Assembly: GCF_002277815.1 (NCBI RefSeq)
Contig: NZ_NKJI01000011.1
Span: 62,001-126,000 of the forward strand
From: Pseudomonas sp. ERMR1:02
GTDB lineage: Bacteria; Pseudomonadota; Gammaproteobacteria; Pseudomonadales; Pseudomonadaceae
Direction of reading: 5' to 3'
DNA length: 64,000 nt
The notes beneath the pieces were generated by a model. The model searched no databases and was not told where the DNA came from. It saw nothing but the letters and a program-made list of their open reading frames with translations. The translations under genes and the position numbers were made by a program. This document shows, piece after piece, positions 9,140-17,861 of this stretch; the stretch's first letter is position 1, and each line of letters opens with the position of its first letter.

Positions 9140-9430
9140 CTATTTGATCTGCACAATAACCGGACCTTCCGTGACGATCGGCGGGTTCGCGTGGATGTTT
9201 GATGTATTTTTCTGAATCCAGTCACGTGCGACTTTCAAACTCGCATCGCTGCCGGCCTTGTCCGTGCAAACAGTCACCGACGTACCACCATCACCCGTAT
9301 TGAGCAGTGTGTAGCTTACGAGGCCAGGCACTGTCTTCAGTAAAGCTTCGACGTCGGTTTTGCGCTCTTCTAAAACCTCGAAAAGCTGCTTTGCTCCAGC
9401 ACCCAGGTAGGTTCTTATAACCGCATACAT
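9140..9430 (-). CDS. ABM-like small protein (ferredoxin fold)
   Basis: A 96-residue protein starting MYAVIRTYLGAGAKQLFEVL and ending PPIVTEGPVIVQIK. It matches the size and beta-alpha-beta pattern of stand-alone antibiotic-biosynthesis-monooxygenase-like (dimeric alpha/beta barrel) proteins, with VPGLVSYTLLNTGDGGTSVTV as the central strands. AAAGGAG precedes the ATG at 9430. Such proteins act as cofactor-free oxygenases or have unknown roles. It stands alone between a MocR regulator and a DinB-fold gene. The family call is from pattern only. Confidence 0.65.
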   Translation of the reverse strand: MYAVIRTYLGAGAKQLFEVLEERKTDVEALLKTVPGLVSYTLLNTGDGGTSVTVCTDKAGSDASLKVARDWIQKNTSNIHANPPIVTEGPVIVQIK

Positions 9431-9689
9431 ATTCGTCTCCTTTGGGAGCATTGTCTTGGTGCCAATCCAGGTCCGCTGATGGCTGCCATCATCCGAGTTT
9501 CAATTCTCTCCGATTTACTAAGCTTAGCCACACGCCGGCGACAAGCGAAATGCAACGACCATCGGCAGCTTTTGGCCGGTATGCTGCCCGTGGCAACAGG
9601 CAGCAATCGGTCAAATGAAGGATATTTGCCGAGCTACATGCAAGCACCAAGCAAGAGCGGTCCCTCTCCCTGTTGCACCCCAAAACAAC

Positions 9690-9713
9690 AAAGCCCAGCA
9701 CTAGACTGGGTTT
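9690..9713. repeat. copy 1 of a 23-bp hairpin repeat flanking the DinB gene
   Basis: AAGCCCAGCACTAGACTGGG followed by TTT. It resembles a weak terminator (CCCAG paired with CTGGG). A near-identical direct copy (two differences) lies at 10311-10334, just after the DinB gene, so the gene is bracketed by two copies. Confidence 0.55.
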
Positions 9714-9763
9714 CAAGATGAGCGTGGATCGCTTATCCAGTATTCATTGAAAGGATGAGCACG

Positions 9764-10309
9764 ATGAACCGCACCAACCATATCTGCCTAATGGCGACCT
9801 ATAACGAGTGGATGAACGCAAAGATTTATGAGGCAGCCAGAAGCCTGCCAGATGAAGAGCTCTCAGTGGATAGGAAAGCATTCTTTGGTTCAATTCTCGG
9901 GACGTTGAACCACCTGGTGGCCGGCGACATTATCTGGCTAAAGCGATTCGCCAAGCACCCAGCGAACCCCTTGGCTCTGGGACCGATTCAGCAGCTTCCA
10001 GCCCTCAAAAGTCTCGACCAGTTGCTGTGCTCAAATATCCGAGAACTTTCAGCACATCGAGTGTGGCTCGATCAGAAAATTGTCGAGTGGTCTCGCTCCA
10101 TTGCCGAGTCGGATCTAGATCACACCCTTCATTACACAAGCATGAAGGGAGTACCCGCTGACAGGAGCTTTTATGGTTTGGTCATGCATTTCTTCAACCA
10201 TCAGACGCATCACCGCGGACAAGTTACTACCTTGCTTTCACAAGCCGGTGTCGACATAGGAGATACGGATCTGGTCGTCCTCATACCATCCGAGCCCTGC
10301 ACGAAGTAG
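9764..10309 (+). CDS. DinB/YfiT-fold protein
   Basis: A roughly 181-residue four-helix-bundle protein. It has the three-histidine metal site of the DinB family: His in GTLNHLVAGDIIW near residue 47, then HFFNHQTHHRGQ near residue 145. The family includes thiol-dependent S-transferases and damage-inducible proteins of unknown reaction. ATG 9764 is chosen because AAAGGA lies 8 nt upstream; an ATG at 9755 would overlap that site. It is followed directly by a terminator-like repeat. Confidence 0.88.
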   Translation: MNRTNHICLMATYNEWMNAKIYEAARSLPDEELSVDRKAFFGSILGTLNHLVAGDIIWLKRFAKHPANPLALGPIQQLPALKSLDQLLCSNIRELSAHRVWLDQKIVEWSRSIAESDLDHTLHYTSMKGVPADRSFYGLVMHFFNHQTHHRGQVTTLLSQAGVDIGDTDLVVLIPSEPCTK

Positions 10310-10310
10310 A

Positions 10311-10334
10311 AAAGCCCAGCGCTAGACCGGGTTT
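10311..10334. terminator. copy 2 of the 23-bp hairpin repeat / DinB terminator
   Basis: AAAGCCCAGCGCTAGACCGG followed by GTTTT directly after the DinB stop codon. AAGCCC can pair with GGGTTT and a T run follows, so it is a plausible terminator. It is the second copy of the repeat at 9690-9713. Confidence 0.55.
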
Positions 10335-10406
10335 TGTCCCATCTGATCGGGTCGGTGAAACAGCGCAGCCATCCGGGCTGGTTGTCGATCCCGAGTGACG
10401 GCAAAC

Positions 10407-10529
10407 GGCCGATTCTGTTGAAAAAGTAGCTCCCCTGGCCGACCTCCGGCAAAATCTCTTCATTGGCCGGAGGGGGATCACACAGCATGATGGGACAGTT
10501 ATCGAGTGGGCAGGAGCGACTGTTTTACT
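10407..10529 (+). mobile_element. truncated left end of the IS1182-type element
   Basis: The first 123 bp match the left end of the complete element at 47303 with a handful of mismatches. The match includes the 21-bp terminal repeat (GGCCGATTCTGTTGAAAAAG followed by T), the ribosome-site region and the first codons of the transposase (MMGQLSSGQERLFY). Homology stops abruptly at 10529, and no right end is seen nearby. It marks an old insertion later deleted, located just downstream of the chemoreceptor gene. Confidence 0.88.
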
Positions 10530-10595
10530 GCATAAACTCAGCCAAGTACGCCGGTCCTAGTATCCAGCCGGCTCAAAGTTGTCGGCTCCATCCCG

Positions 10596-12185
10596 TCAAT
10601 TATTGCGTTGACGGCCCCAGAATTGCGCCGATAGCAGTTGAAGGCGCTCGGCGAGTTTGGCGACATGGGCAGCAGTCGTGCGGCTCTGGCTGCTGGCAAG
10701 CACGTTACTGTGGGTGGCTTGACTGATACCATTCAGGTTGCACTGGATACTGTCGCCCACCGCGCTCTGCTCCTCCACGGCGGCGGCTATTTGCACACTC
10801 ATATCGCTTATCTCACCGACTCGCTGGGTGATCTCATCTAGCGCCCGGGCGGCGAACAGTGCCTGTTCTACACTGGCTTCGGCCTTACTGTGGCTTCGTT
10901 GCATCGCGACCACGGCATCAGCAGTGGAGCGCCGTAACGTATCGATGGTTCCCTGGATTTCCGTGGTGGATTGCTGGGTGCGCGAAGCTAGCCCGCGCAC
11001 CTCGTCGGCGACCACTGCGAAACCGCGTCCTGCCTCGCCTGCGCGAGCTGCCTCGATGGCGGCGTTGAGGGCGAGCAGGTTTGTCTGTTCGGCGATGCTC
11101 TGGATTACTTCGAGTACGCGGTTGATTTCTTGACCATGCTGCTCCAAGTGGTGAATCACCGTACTGGTCTGTTGCACCTCGCTGGCGAGGCTGTCGATGT
11201 ACTGGCGGGTTTGCTCGACCAATTGTCGACCTCGATCGGTTTCTTGATCGGCCAAGCTCGCAGCGCTGGCGGTGAGCTGAGCGTTGCGCGCCACTTCCTG
11301 CACACTGGCGGCCATCTGGGTTATGGCGCTGGCCACCTGGGCAGTTTCCCCTTGCTGTTGTAGGGTCGCGCAGTTGTTGTTGTCCACTGCGGCGACTAGT
11401 TCTTCGGCTTCTTTGTTCAACTGACGGGCCGAGTCGGCAATGCGGCCGACGACTGCCCTCGTCTCGGCTTCGAGCATTTGCAGGGTGAAATCGATCTGTC
11501 CAAATTGGTCGCGGCGGCCGCTGTATAGCATTTGGCTCAGCGGGTTATCGGCGATGTTTTTAGCCTTTCGTGCAAGGGCGTCGAGGGGGCGCAAGCTGTA
11601 GTAGAGCAGGCCGCCGAGCAACAGGCTGAATAGCGGCGCAACGATGGCCGCATGGCTCCAAGAGAGGGCGCCAACCAAGCCTAAGGCGGTAAAGCCAAGC
11701 AGGTTCAGCCCGGTGCTAACGAGTGCTAAGCGCATGCCGACGGACAGTCGTGACGGACGCAGGCAATGTGTTTTTTTACCGCTGCGCAACTGTGCATAGA
11801 GATGTTCGGCGGCCTCTACCAGTGCTTTCGGTGGGCGCGTGCGAACCGATTGGTACTCCACTATTTCACCATTGCGTTGCATCGGCGTGGCGTAGGCGCT
11901 GACCCAATAGTGGTCACCGTTCTTACAGCGATTTTTTACAAGACCCATCCACGAGCGTCCGGCCTTGAGGGTCTGCCACAGGTGTGCGAACGCTTCTGGC
12001 GGCATATCCGGGTGACGCACGATGTTGTGATTGACGCCGAGCAACTCAGCCTCTCTGAAACCGCTGATGTTGATGAAGTCCGGATTGACGTATGTGATGG
12101 CGCCCTTGGGGTTGGTTGTTGAAAGAATGTTCGCATTGGCGCTGAACTCGACAGCACGACCACTGACCGGAAAATTGCTTTTCAT
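10596..12185 (-). CDS. PAS-domain methyl-accepting chemoreceptor (Aer-type)
   Basis: A 529-residue chemoreceptor. Residues about 15-110 form a PAS domain (TTNPKGAITYVNPDFINISG, then CKNGDHYWVSAYATPM), typical of FAD-binding Aer energy-taxis receptors. A membrane hairpin follows near residues 150-195 with no periplasmic domain, then a long coiled coil. The signalling tip is EQTNLLALNAAIEAARAGEAGRGFAVVADEVR (quoted here in pieces: EQTNLLALNAAIEAAR, GEAGRGFAVVADEVR). AGGAGG precedes the ATG at 12185. In the corrected frame it is preceded without a stop by an EAL-domain remnant. Confidence 0.93.
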   Translation of the reverse strand: MKSNFPVSGRAVEFSANANILSTTNPKGAITYVNPDFINISGFREAELLGVNHNIVRHPDMPPEAFAHLWQTLKAGRSWMGLVKNRCKNGDHYWVSAYATPMQRNGEIVEYQSVRTRPPKALVEAAEHLYAQLRSGKKTHCLRPSRLSVGMRLALVSTGLNLLGFTALGLVGALSWSHAAIVAPLFSLLLGGLLYYSLRPLDALARKAKNIADNPLSQMLYSGRRDQFGQIDFTLQMLEAETRAVVGRIADSARQLNKEAEELVAAVDNNNCATLQQQGETAQVASAITQMAASVQEVARNAQLTASAASLADQETDRGRQLVEQTRQYIDSLASEVQQTSTVIHHLEQHGQEINRVLEVIQSIAEQTNLLALNAAIEAARAGEAGRGFAVVADEVRGLASRTQQSTTEIQGTIDTLRRSTADAVVAMQRSHSKAEASVEQALFAARALDEITQRVGEISDMSVQIAAAVEEQSAVGDSIQCNLNGISQATHSNVLASSQSRTTAAHVAKLAERLQLLSAQFWGRQRNN

Positions 12186-12289
12186 TGTATGCCTCCTGAG
12201 CTGATGGATAACCGCTGGGTGCCTACCGTGCTTATAGCAATGGGCACCAAAGCCGCTCGAAACAGTCTTCTCCACTGAACGACCGTTGC

Positions 12290-12751
12290 ATCTGGCAGGT
12301 CGTGGCCGGCTAAACCAGTAGCCTTGGGCGTAGTGGCAACCTTCACTGACCACCAAGTCGAGTTGTGCTGGGCTCTCGATGCCTCGGCCACTACTTCCAG
12401 GCCAAGGCTACGCCCGAGGCCGATGATCGCCTGGCTGATCGCGCTCTGTTTGTTGTCGTACGGGATGCTGCCGATGAACCTTTTATCCAGCTTGAGGATG
12501 TGCAGCGCAAAGCTTGTGAGATAACCAAACGAGGAGTAAACGGTGCCAAAATCGTCCAGCGCCAACAACACGCCAAGGCTGGCCAATTCGTTCAGACAGG
12601 CCAATGTGTCCAGGTCGTCATGCATTAGTTGGCTTTCAGTAATCTCCAGGATCAGGCTGGCTGGTGGAAGGCCGCTTTCTCGCAAGACTCTTGTGTGTTC
12701 ATGGTTCCAAATTCTGAAGGACAGGAGGCGCGTTGTGTTTTCACGCTTCAA
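12290..12751 (-). pseudogene. EAL-domain (c-di-GMP phosphodiesterase) remnant
   Basis: The C-terminal half of an EAL domain. It keeps ILEITESQL, LALDDFGTVYSSFGYL (the DDFGTG-type loop), LKLDKRFI and LEVVAE. The N-terminal half with the EAL signature is missing: homology begins abruptly near 12720 after an unrelated FRIWNHEHT sequence. One base is missing near 12395 (VVAEG region). When it is restored, the end of the domain (GCHYAQGYWFSRP) runs in frame, with no stop, into the chemoreceptor start. Without its catalytic half it cannot hydrolyse c-di-GMP. Confidence 0.8.
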
Positions 12752-12800
12752 ATCGTAAGTTAAAGCTTACATTTTAAAAACTCATGTTCTGGGGCCTTCT

Positions 12801-13457
12801 TTGAGCAAAAGCCGATCGACCGTCAACCCCAGGAAAATCCCGGCCCAGGCGCGCTCCCGTGCGACGGTCGATGCGATTATTCAAGCGGCGACTTACATTT
12901 TGACCAAGGGGGGCTGGGAGAGCCTGACGACCAACGCAATTGCAGAGCGTGCGGGCGTCAACATTGGTTCGCTGTACCAGTTCTTCCCGAACAAGGAGGC
13001 CGTGATTGCTGAGTTACAGCGCCGCCACGCCGTGGCAACGCGTGCCGATCTGCTTAAAGCGTTAGAGGTCTTGCCGCAACAGCCCTCTCTTCGAGAAGCG
13101 CTGACTCTGATCGTAGAGATGATCGTCAATGAACATCGCGTTGCGCCGGCGGTACACAAAGCCATTCACGAAGAGTTACCGCGCACGGTAAGGCACATGC
13201 CGGAGAACAATGATCAGCTTCGCAGGCGGTTCTCGGATGTACTCAAACCGTTCATGAAGAACGTACCTGACTCCGATCTTTCGATCTATCTGATGAGCAT
13301 TGCTGCGCATGAGATCATCCACACCGTTACTGCGGATCAGCCAAAGCTGCTTGAAAATCCTATTTTTGTTCTAGAGGTCGTCATCCTGCTGGAAAACTAT
13401 CTCTGCCGGAGACAGCTGCAAGACGAAACACAAACACTCGAGGAACTGGCAGACTGA
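12801..13457 (+). CDS. TetR-family transcriptional regulator
   Basis: A 218-residue regulator. It has a TetR helix-turn-helix at residues about 20-65: SRATVDAIIQAATYILTKGG, then TTNAIAERAGVNIGSLYQFF and PNKEAVI. The remaining helical domain is the ligand pocket. The start is taken as TTG at 12801 because no ATG or GTG lies before the conserved N-terminal arm. No adjacent partner gene is evident, since the gene is flanked by the EAL remnant and a MITE, so its target is unknown. Confidence 0.88.
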   Translation: MSKSRSTVNPRKIPAQARSRATVDAIIQAATYILTKGGWESLTTNAIAERAGVNIGSLYQFFPNKEAVIAELQRRHAVATRADLLKALEVLPQQPSLREALTLIVEMIVNEHRVAPAVHKAIHEELPRTVRHMPENNDQLRRRFSDVLKPFMKNVPDSDLSIYLMSIAAHEIIHTVTADQPKLLENPIFVLEVVILLENYLCRRQLQDETQTLEELAD

Positions 13458-13534
13458 ATCCGGTGCGCGCGCAACGTTTGCATCCAGGTCTGACCGACCG
13501 CTTTGATAGCTGCCAGGCGCGAAAGACTGAAATC

Positions 13535-13720
13535 GGCCGATTCTGTTGAAGAAGTCGGCCATGCTTTCTGGAGCAGAAAAGTACGCGTCTGAGATTGAAA
13601 TCTTTACTTTCGACAGAGGTTTCTGGACTCGGATTTCACGTGGCAGCGTGCTAAAAGGGCGCTTTCACCGATCGGTCTTTTGGTCGTTTCAGAAAACCGA
13701 CTTTTTCAACAGAATCGGCC
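13535..13720. mobile_element. 186-bp MITE, copy 1 (IS1182-type ends)
   Basis: A non-coding 186-bp unit bounded by inverted repeats that match the 21-bp ends of the IS1182-type element at 47303: GGCCGATTCTGTTGAAGAAG plus T on the left (one mismatch) and a perfect copy on the right. It contains the core TCTGAGATTGAAATCT about 53 bp from one end. A second unit of exactly 186 bp lies at 43540, in the opposite orientation, with the same core. It carries no transposase, so it was probably moved in trans by the IS. Confidence 0.82.
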
Positions 13721-13791
13721 AGAAGCAGCCGGTGGACGCAGCGATAGCAAATGAGTAGCTATGCTTGATCTACTGCAAAGAGGAGTCCGCC

Positions 13792-14196
13792 ATGACCGTA
13801 GACGATCGCCTCAGGTATTTGCGCGTCGTTCTAGTTTTGGCTGGCCTGGCGTGCCTTGCTCTCTATCCACTTATGTTGTTCTGGCCGTCCGGCTGGGCCT
13901 GGCACGTCGGTCACTCGGACTACCCGATGATGATCGTTGGCATCTACGCCACACTTGGCGTGTTCTTGATCCTGGCCGCACGTGATCCAGCAGCCAATCT
14001 GAGCCTAATCTGGTTCACCGTGTGTTCTAGCGCCGTACACGGAGGAATCATGGCCGTCCAGGCGGTCACCCAGCCGGGGCAAATGGGGCACTTGGCAGGT
14101 GACGTGCCGGCGCTCTTCATCGTGGCGGTTGCCTTGGCCATCTTGACGCCCCGCTCGCAATTGGCCGCTCGGCCCCGGACACACAATGGGGCCTAA
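13792..14196 (+). CDS. DUF6632-like small membrane protein
   Basis: A 134-residue protein with four hydrophobic segments: VVLVLAGLACLALYPLMLFW, PMMIVGIYATLGVFLILAA, LIWFTVCSSAVHGGIM and ALFIVAVALAIL. A conserved GHSDYPMMI lies between the first two. It resembles the DUF6632 family of inner-membrane proteins of unknown function. AAAGAGGAG precedes the ATG at 13792. The C-terminus is hydrophilic. It stands alone between a MITE and an intergenic repeat. Confidence 0.65.
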   Translation: MTVDDRLRYLRVVLVLAGLACLALYPLMLFWPSGWAWHVGHSDYPMMIVGIYATLGVFLILAARDPAANLSLIWFTVCSSAVHGGIMAVQAVTQPGQMGHLAGDVPALFIVAVALAILTPRSQLAARPRTHNGA

Positions 14197-14211
14197 GAGC
14201 AGGTGACTATC

Positions 14212-14401
14212 AGGATCGAGACGAAAATCGCGTTTCTACGCAAATTTTGGTCTGCTGATCAACCAACGCCGACAGATTTTACGTAGCAATGCAGTCTTCA
14301 AGACTGTGCCCGTGTTTTTTCACAGCCTGGGGCGTTTTCTGCCTGTCACGACTGACCGGTTTGGGGTCGGAAGCGGCATCTCACGAAGGGCAACTGTCGG
14401 C
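14212..14401. repeat. intergenic repeat, copy A
   Basis: About 190 bp with no gene. It shares blocks with the intergenic sequence at 44751-44965 (inverted): GAAAATCGCG followed by TACGCAAATTT, CAGATTTTACGTAGCAA, and TTTTTTCACAGCCTGG. The block CAGATTTTACGTAGCAA also recurs at the end of the patatin gene (15783-15826), so copies A and B bracket that gene as direct repeats. Confidence 0.65.
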
Positions 14402-14583
14402 CAATCCGGGGCGCGCGGCCAATGAGTTTTTTATCATGTAATGGAGCGCAAAATGAGCTACCTGGCGTTCCAGTGACGTGTCGCAGTCGGCTGGCGTGTA
14501 GTCATCTCGGGCACCATGGGTAGGAACTCTCTCGGGTACGATGAGCGCGCTTGCAGTCGACTGCAGGGGCCGGAGGAGGCGTT

Positions 14584-15801
14584 TTGAAACCATTCCCGCT
14601 CAGGCCTGGCGCCTCACTGGACATGTTTCTTCAAGCGTGCCTGCCACGCCGTGACGCGGTTCCGCCAACCTTGACGGACAAAGCTGTCATCCCAGGCATT
14701 CCCGATGCTCGCTACAGGCTGGACCACGGTGTGACTCCGTTCATTCAGGATGCAGTTCAGGCCAACAAACGTGAGAGCGAGGTTCTCGCAAGGGCTGGGA
14801 AGCCGAACAATATCCTGCCGCTGGCACATATGCTGGCAGTTTCGGGCGGCGGCGATGCAGGCGCATTCGCAGCTGGACTGATTGCTGGATGGACCACGCA
14901 TGGGACTCGACCCATGTTCAAGGTGGTCACGGGCATAAGCGCGGGTGCCCTGGTCGCCCCGTTCGCTTACCTGGGGCCTGAGTACGACGGCGTGATTCGC
15001 TATGTCTCCAACGCAATCGGCCCAAAAGACATTTTTCATTCGCGAAACGTGCTAACCCGTTTTGCCAGCGACGGTATAGCGGACAGCAAGCCACTGTCAC
15101 GGCTCATCGCAAAATACGTCACTGCGCAGATTCTTGCGGCAATCGCATCGGAATACGCCAAGGGACGAATTCTGCTGATCGGCACAACTGACCTTGATTC
15201 AGGGCGGCCAGTCACCTGGAACATGGGCGCCATTGCCGCAAGCCAGGCACCGGGAGCGCTCGACCTCTTTCGCAACATCATGCTCGCGTCGATGAGTATT
15301 CCCGGTGCAGTCTCACCCGTCATGATCGATGTGGACGTTGACGGCAAACAGTTCCAGGAAATGCACGTGGACGGAGGGGTCATCACTCAAGTGTTTCTTT
15401 ACCCACCCAGCACCGTGATGGCGCTGAGCAAAGCCACCGGAGCACCTTTGCGACTCGAACGTCATTTCTATGTCATTCGTAATGGGACACTGGAGCCGCA
15501 GTGGTCCGGGACGAAGCGCCGTACATTGAGCATCGGCGGTCGAGCCATCAGTGCATTGATTCAAACTCAGGGGATCAGCGACCTGGAGCGAATCTACCGT
15601 ATGGCGCAGCAGGATGGAGCGGATTTCAATCTTGCGTACATTGGCTCCGACTTTTCCTTTGCGCACAATAAGAAATTCGATGGCGAGTACATGAAGCGTT
15701 TATTCGATTACGCCTTTCAACTCAGCGCGAAGGGCTATCCGTGGCATAAATCGCCGCCTTCGGAAAACACTAAACTACAAACGCTGGCAGATTTTACGTA
15801 G
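14584..15801 (+). CDS. patatin-like phospholipase
   Basis: A 405-residue patatin-fold lipase. It carries the oxyanion-hole glycine motif LAVSGGGDAGAFAAGL, the nucleophile elbow GISAG (Ser) and the DGG catalytic Asp motif (MHVDGGV), in the usual order. It probably hydrolyses phospholipid or lipid esters; no signal peptide is obvious. TTG 14584 is chosen because GGAGGAGG precedes it at good spacing; an ATG lies 14 codons later. The last codons and stop fall inside the repeat at 15783, so the native C-terminus may have been replaced. Confidence 0.88.
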   Translation: MKPFPLRPGASLDMFLQACLPRRDAVPPTLTDKAVIPGIPDARYRLDHGVTPFIQDAVQANKRESEVLARAGKPNNILPLAHMLAVSGGGDAGAFAAGLIAGWTTHGTRPMFKVVTGISAGALVAPFAYLGPEYDGVIRYVSNAIGPKDIFHSRNVLTRFASDGIADSKPLSRLIAKYVTAQILAAIASEYAKGRILLIGTTDLDSGRPVTWNMGAIAASQAPGALDLFRNIMLASMSIPGAVSPVMIDVDVDGKQFQEMHVDGGVITQVFLYPPSTVMALSKATGAPLRLERHFYVIRNGTLEPQWSGTKRRTLSIGGRAISALIQTQGISDLERIYRMAQQDGADFNLAYIGSDFSFAHNKKFDGEYMKRLFDYAFQLSAKGYPWHKSPPSENTKLQTLADFT

Positions 15802-15826
15802 CAACGCAGACCTCAAAACGGTGCGT
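15783..15826. repeat. intergenic repeat, copy B (overlaps patatin stop)
   Basis: GCTGGCAGATTTTACGTAGC followed by AACGCAGACCTCAAAA. It is a direct copy of the block near 14267-14300 and an inverted copy of the block near 44790-44825. It supplies the final residues and the TAG stop of the patatin gene. Confidence 0.6.
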
Positions 15827-15830
15827 GCGC

Positions 15831-16226
15831 TTATCGATCAGGCTGCCATTGTGAGTAATTCGGGAGACCTTCCCCATCCAGCCACGCTACGTCCTGCTCC
15901 GTCCAGATGTGATATTGGGGCCGGGAGCCAGGCTCCTCGTCTAACGTAGCTACGCGCACGATCATTGCGGCTGAGCCGTTACGCTCAGCTGCAAGGTGCG
16001 ATCCGCAGTGGGAGCAGAAGTGTCGGATCTTCCCGGGAGATGACTCGAAAGCCTTCAATGCGTCCAGGCCTTGAGTCCATCTGAAATGCTCTCTCAGCAC
16101 TCCAGCCGTGGAGACATAGGCAGCCGCATGAGTCTTGCGGCAGGTAATGCAGTGACAATGGCTGATTGGCATATCAATGTTGTCGATCTCATAGCCTACA
16201 GCCCCACAAGCGCAGCTTCCTTTCAT
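15831..16226 (-). CDS. GFA (CENP-V) family zinc protein
   Basis: A 131-residue protein with the zinc ligands of the glutathione-dependent formaldehyde-activating family: SCACGAVGYE near the N-terminus, SHCHCITCRKTHAAAY, and RHFCSHCGSHL. These bind two zinc ions in a beta fold. Only some members act on S-hydroxymethylglutathione, so the reaction is uncertain. GGAGG precedes the ATG at 16226. It is convergent with the patatin gene. Confidence 0.9.
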   Translation of the reverse strand: MKGSCACGAVGYEIDNIDMPISHCHCITCRKTHAAAYVSTAGVLREHFRWTQGLDALKAFESSPGKIRHFCSHCGSHLAAERNGSAAMIVRVATLDEEPGSRPQYHIWTEQDVAWLDGEGLPNYSQWQPDR

Positions 16227-16457
16227 TCATTCCTCCGATTTCGTCACAGTGCGAAGATTTCCAGGCGGTAAATGACTCGGAAAACATCCGGGATAGCATA
16301 AAAAAGGCGTATATCCAGACATTCTGGTCTGCCACTACTCCGACCCGAACAACAGCAATTATCTCAGCACAAATCTTCCAGATCCGCACATCCATACAAT
16401 CGCCCGCTCCAGTACACCATGAGAATGCACACTCTCAAACGAATCTGGAGAAGTGTC

Positions 16458-17111
16458 ATGGCAACTGCAAAAGCAGCACCCGGTAAAGGCCTGTTGGATC
16501 CTTCCAACCACGCTCTGATCCTGATCGACTTCCAGTCTCAGATGTCATTTGCCACCAAATCCATAGATGCCGTCACCCTTCGAAACAACGCTGCACTGAT
16601 CTCGAAAGCAGCAAGGGAATTTGGTGTTCCAGCCATTCTTACCACGGTCGCTGAAAAAAGTTTTTCGGGCCCCATGTTTGAAGAAATCACCTCGACCTTT
16701 CCTGATCAGAAGCTCATTGATCGAACCAGCATGAACACCTGGGAAGATGAACGGATCGCCGTTGAAGTGAACAGGATCGGTCGCAGTAGAATCGTTCTTG
16801 CCGGTCTCTGGACGTCGGTCTGCATCGTGGGCCCGGCGATCTCTGCGCTTGAGCAAGGATTCGAGGTCTACGTCATATGTGATGCCTGCGGCGACGTTTC
16901 AGATGAGGCTCATGAACGCGCCATTACCCGTATGGTCCAGGCAGGCGCACGTCCAATGACTTCGCTCCAGTACCTTCTTGAATTGCAACGCGACTGGGCC
17001 CGCAGTGACACCTACAACGAGACTGTGAAGACCTCCATTGCTCATGGTGGCGCTTATGGTCTTGGTTTGATTTACGCCAAATCGATGTTCAACGCCTCTG
17101 AAAGTCACTGA
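16458..17111 (+). CDS. isochorismatase-fold hydrolase (YcaC-like)
   Basis: A 217-residue cysteine hydrolase. The catalytic Asp is in ALILIDFQSQMSF, the Lys is expected at AEKSF, and the Cys is in GLWTSVCIVGPAIS with the preceding cis-peptide region. The length and C-terminal YGLGLIYAKSMF match the YcaC-related group of unknown substrate. GGAG precedes the ATG at 16458. A DoxX gene follows at 109 bp and may be cotranscribed. Confidence 0.88.
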   Translation: MATAKAAPGKGLLDPSNHALILIDFQSQMSFATKSIDAVTLRNNAALISKAAREFGVPAILTTVAEKSFSGPMFEEITSTFPDQKLIDRTSMNTWEDERIAVEVNRIGRSRIVLAGLWTSVCIVGPAISALEQGFEVYVICDACGDVSDEAHERAITRMVQAGARPMTSLQYLLELQRDWARSDTYNETVKTSIAHGGAYGLGLIYAKSMFNASESH

Positions 17112-17219
17112 TCTGCTTTACGCCTCATTCCGATGGGGATGGGCGCATTCATGCGAGTCTCGCAGATGAGGACGGGGTATTGGAAACCCGATGCGATCAA
17201 TCGAATGGGGCCACGTAGC

Positions 17220-17651
17220 ATGACTACGACGGATGTTGATACGCCAACGACAGCCGCCGATGTCGCGCTGTGCTGGCTACGAATGACCGGGTGTCTGTTG
17301 CTGTTGTCAGTGCATGGCATCCCAAAGCTTCTGCATTTTCACCATGAATTGGGATTGATCGAAGACCCGTTTGGCATGGGCAGTTTCTTGACGTTGTCGC
17401 TGGCAGTTTTCGCCGAAGTGCTGTGCCCGGTATTCATTGTGTTGGGCGTCCTGACGCGCCTTGCGACCTTGCCGGTTCTATTTTTGCTCGCGGTATCGGT
17501 GATCTGGGTGCATCCGGAGTGGAGCCTGGGCGAGGGGCAATTCGCATGGCTGTTACTGATCGTATTTTCGACGATCCTTATCGCAGGCCCCGGGCGGTTG
17601 GCATTGGGAACTGGCTTGTCGCGACGTTGGCCGTTTTTGCGCGAACTATAG
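17220..17651 (+). CDS. DoxX-family membrane protein
   Basis: A 143-residue inner-membrane protein with four hydrophobic segments. It has the DoxX signature: LLLLSVHGIPKLLHF near residue 30, then SLAVFAEVLCPVFIVLGVLTR and FAWLLLIVFSTILIAGPGRL. DoxX proteins take part in redox or quinone-linked stress functions, often not defined. The ATG at 17220 is preferred since the first 29 codons of the longer frame are not family-like. Confidence 0.82.
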   Translation: MTTTDVDTPTTAADVALCWLRMTGCLLLLSVHGIPKLLHFHHELGLIEDPFGMGSFLTLSLAVFAEVLCPVFIVLGVLTRLATLPVLFLLAVSVIWVHPEWSLGEGQFAWLLLIVFSTILIAGPGRLALGTGLSRRWPFLREL

Positions 17652-17861
17652 TCGACCGCCGGCCTCGATCCGGCCTTCAGCCTTTTACTTCAGCGACGGC
17701 CCTGGAGGGGGCTGCATACGCGCTGATGTGAAGGTGAAAATTGCGAAGGAGTAAACAGGTCTTTGGTGTTGTCGATTGAGATAGCGAGCAAAGGTGCGGT
17801 GCGGTGCTTTGTACTGTCCGCCCTCGTGCCGCAACCCCATTGAGCTTGAGAGGTGAAAATC

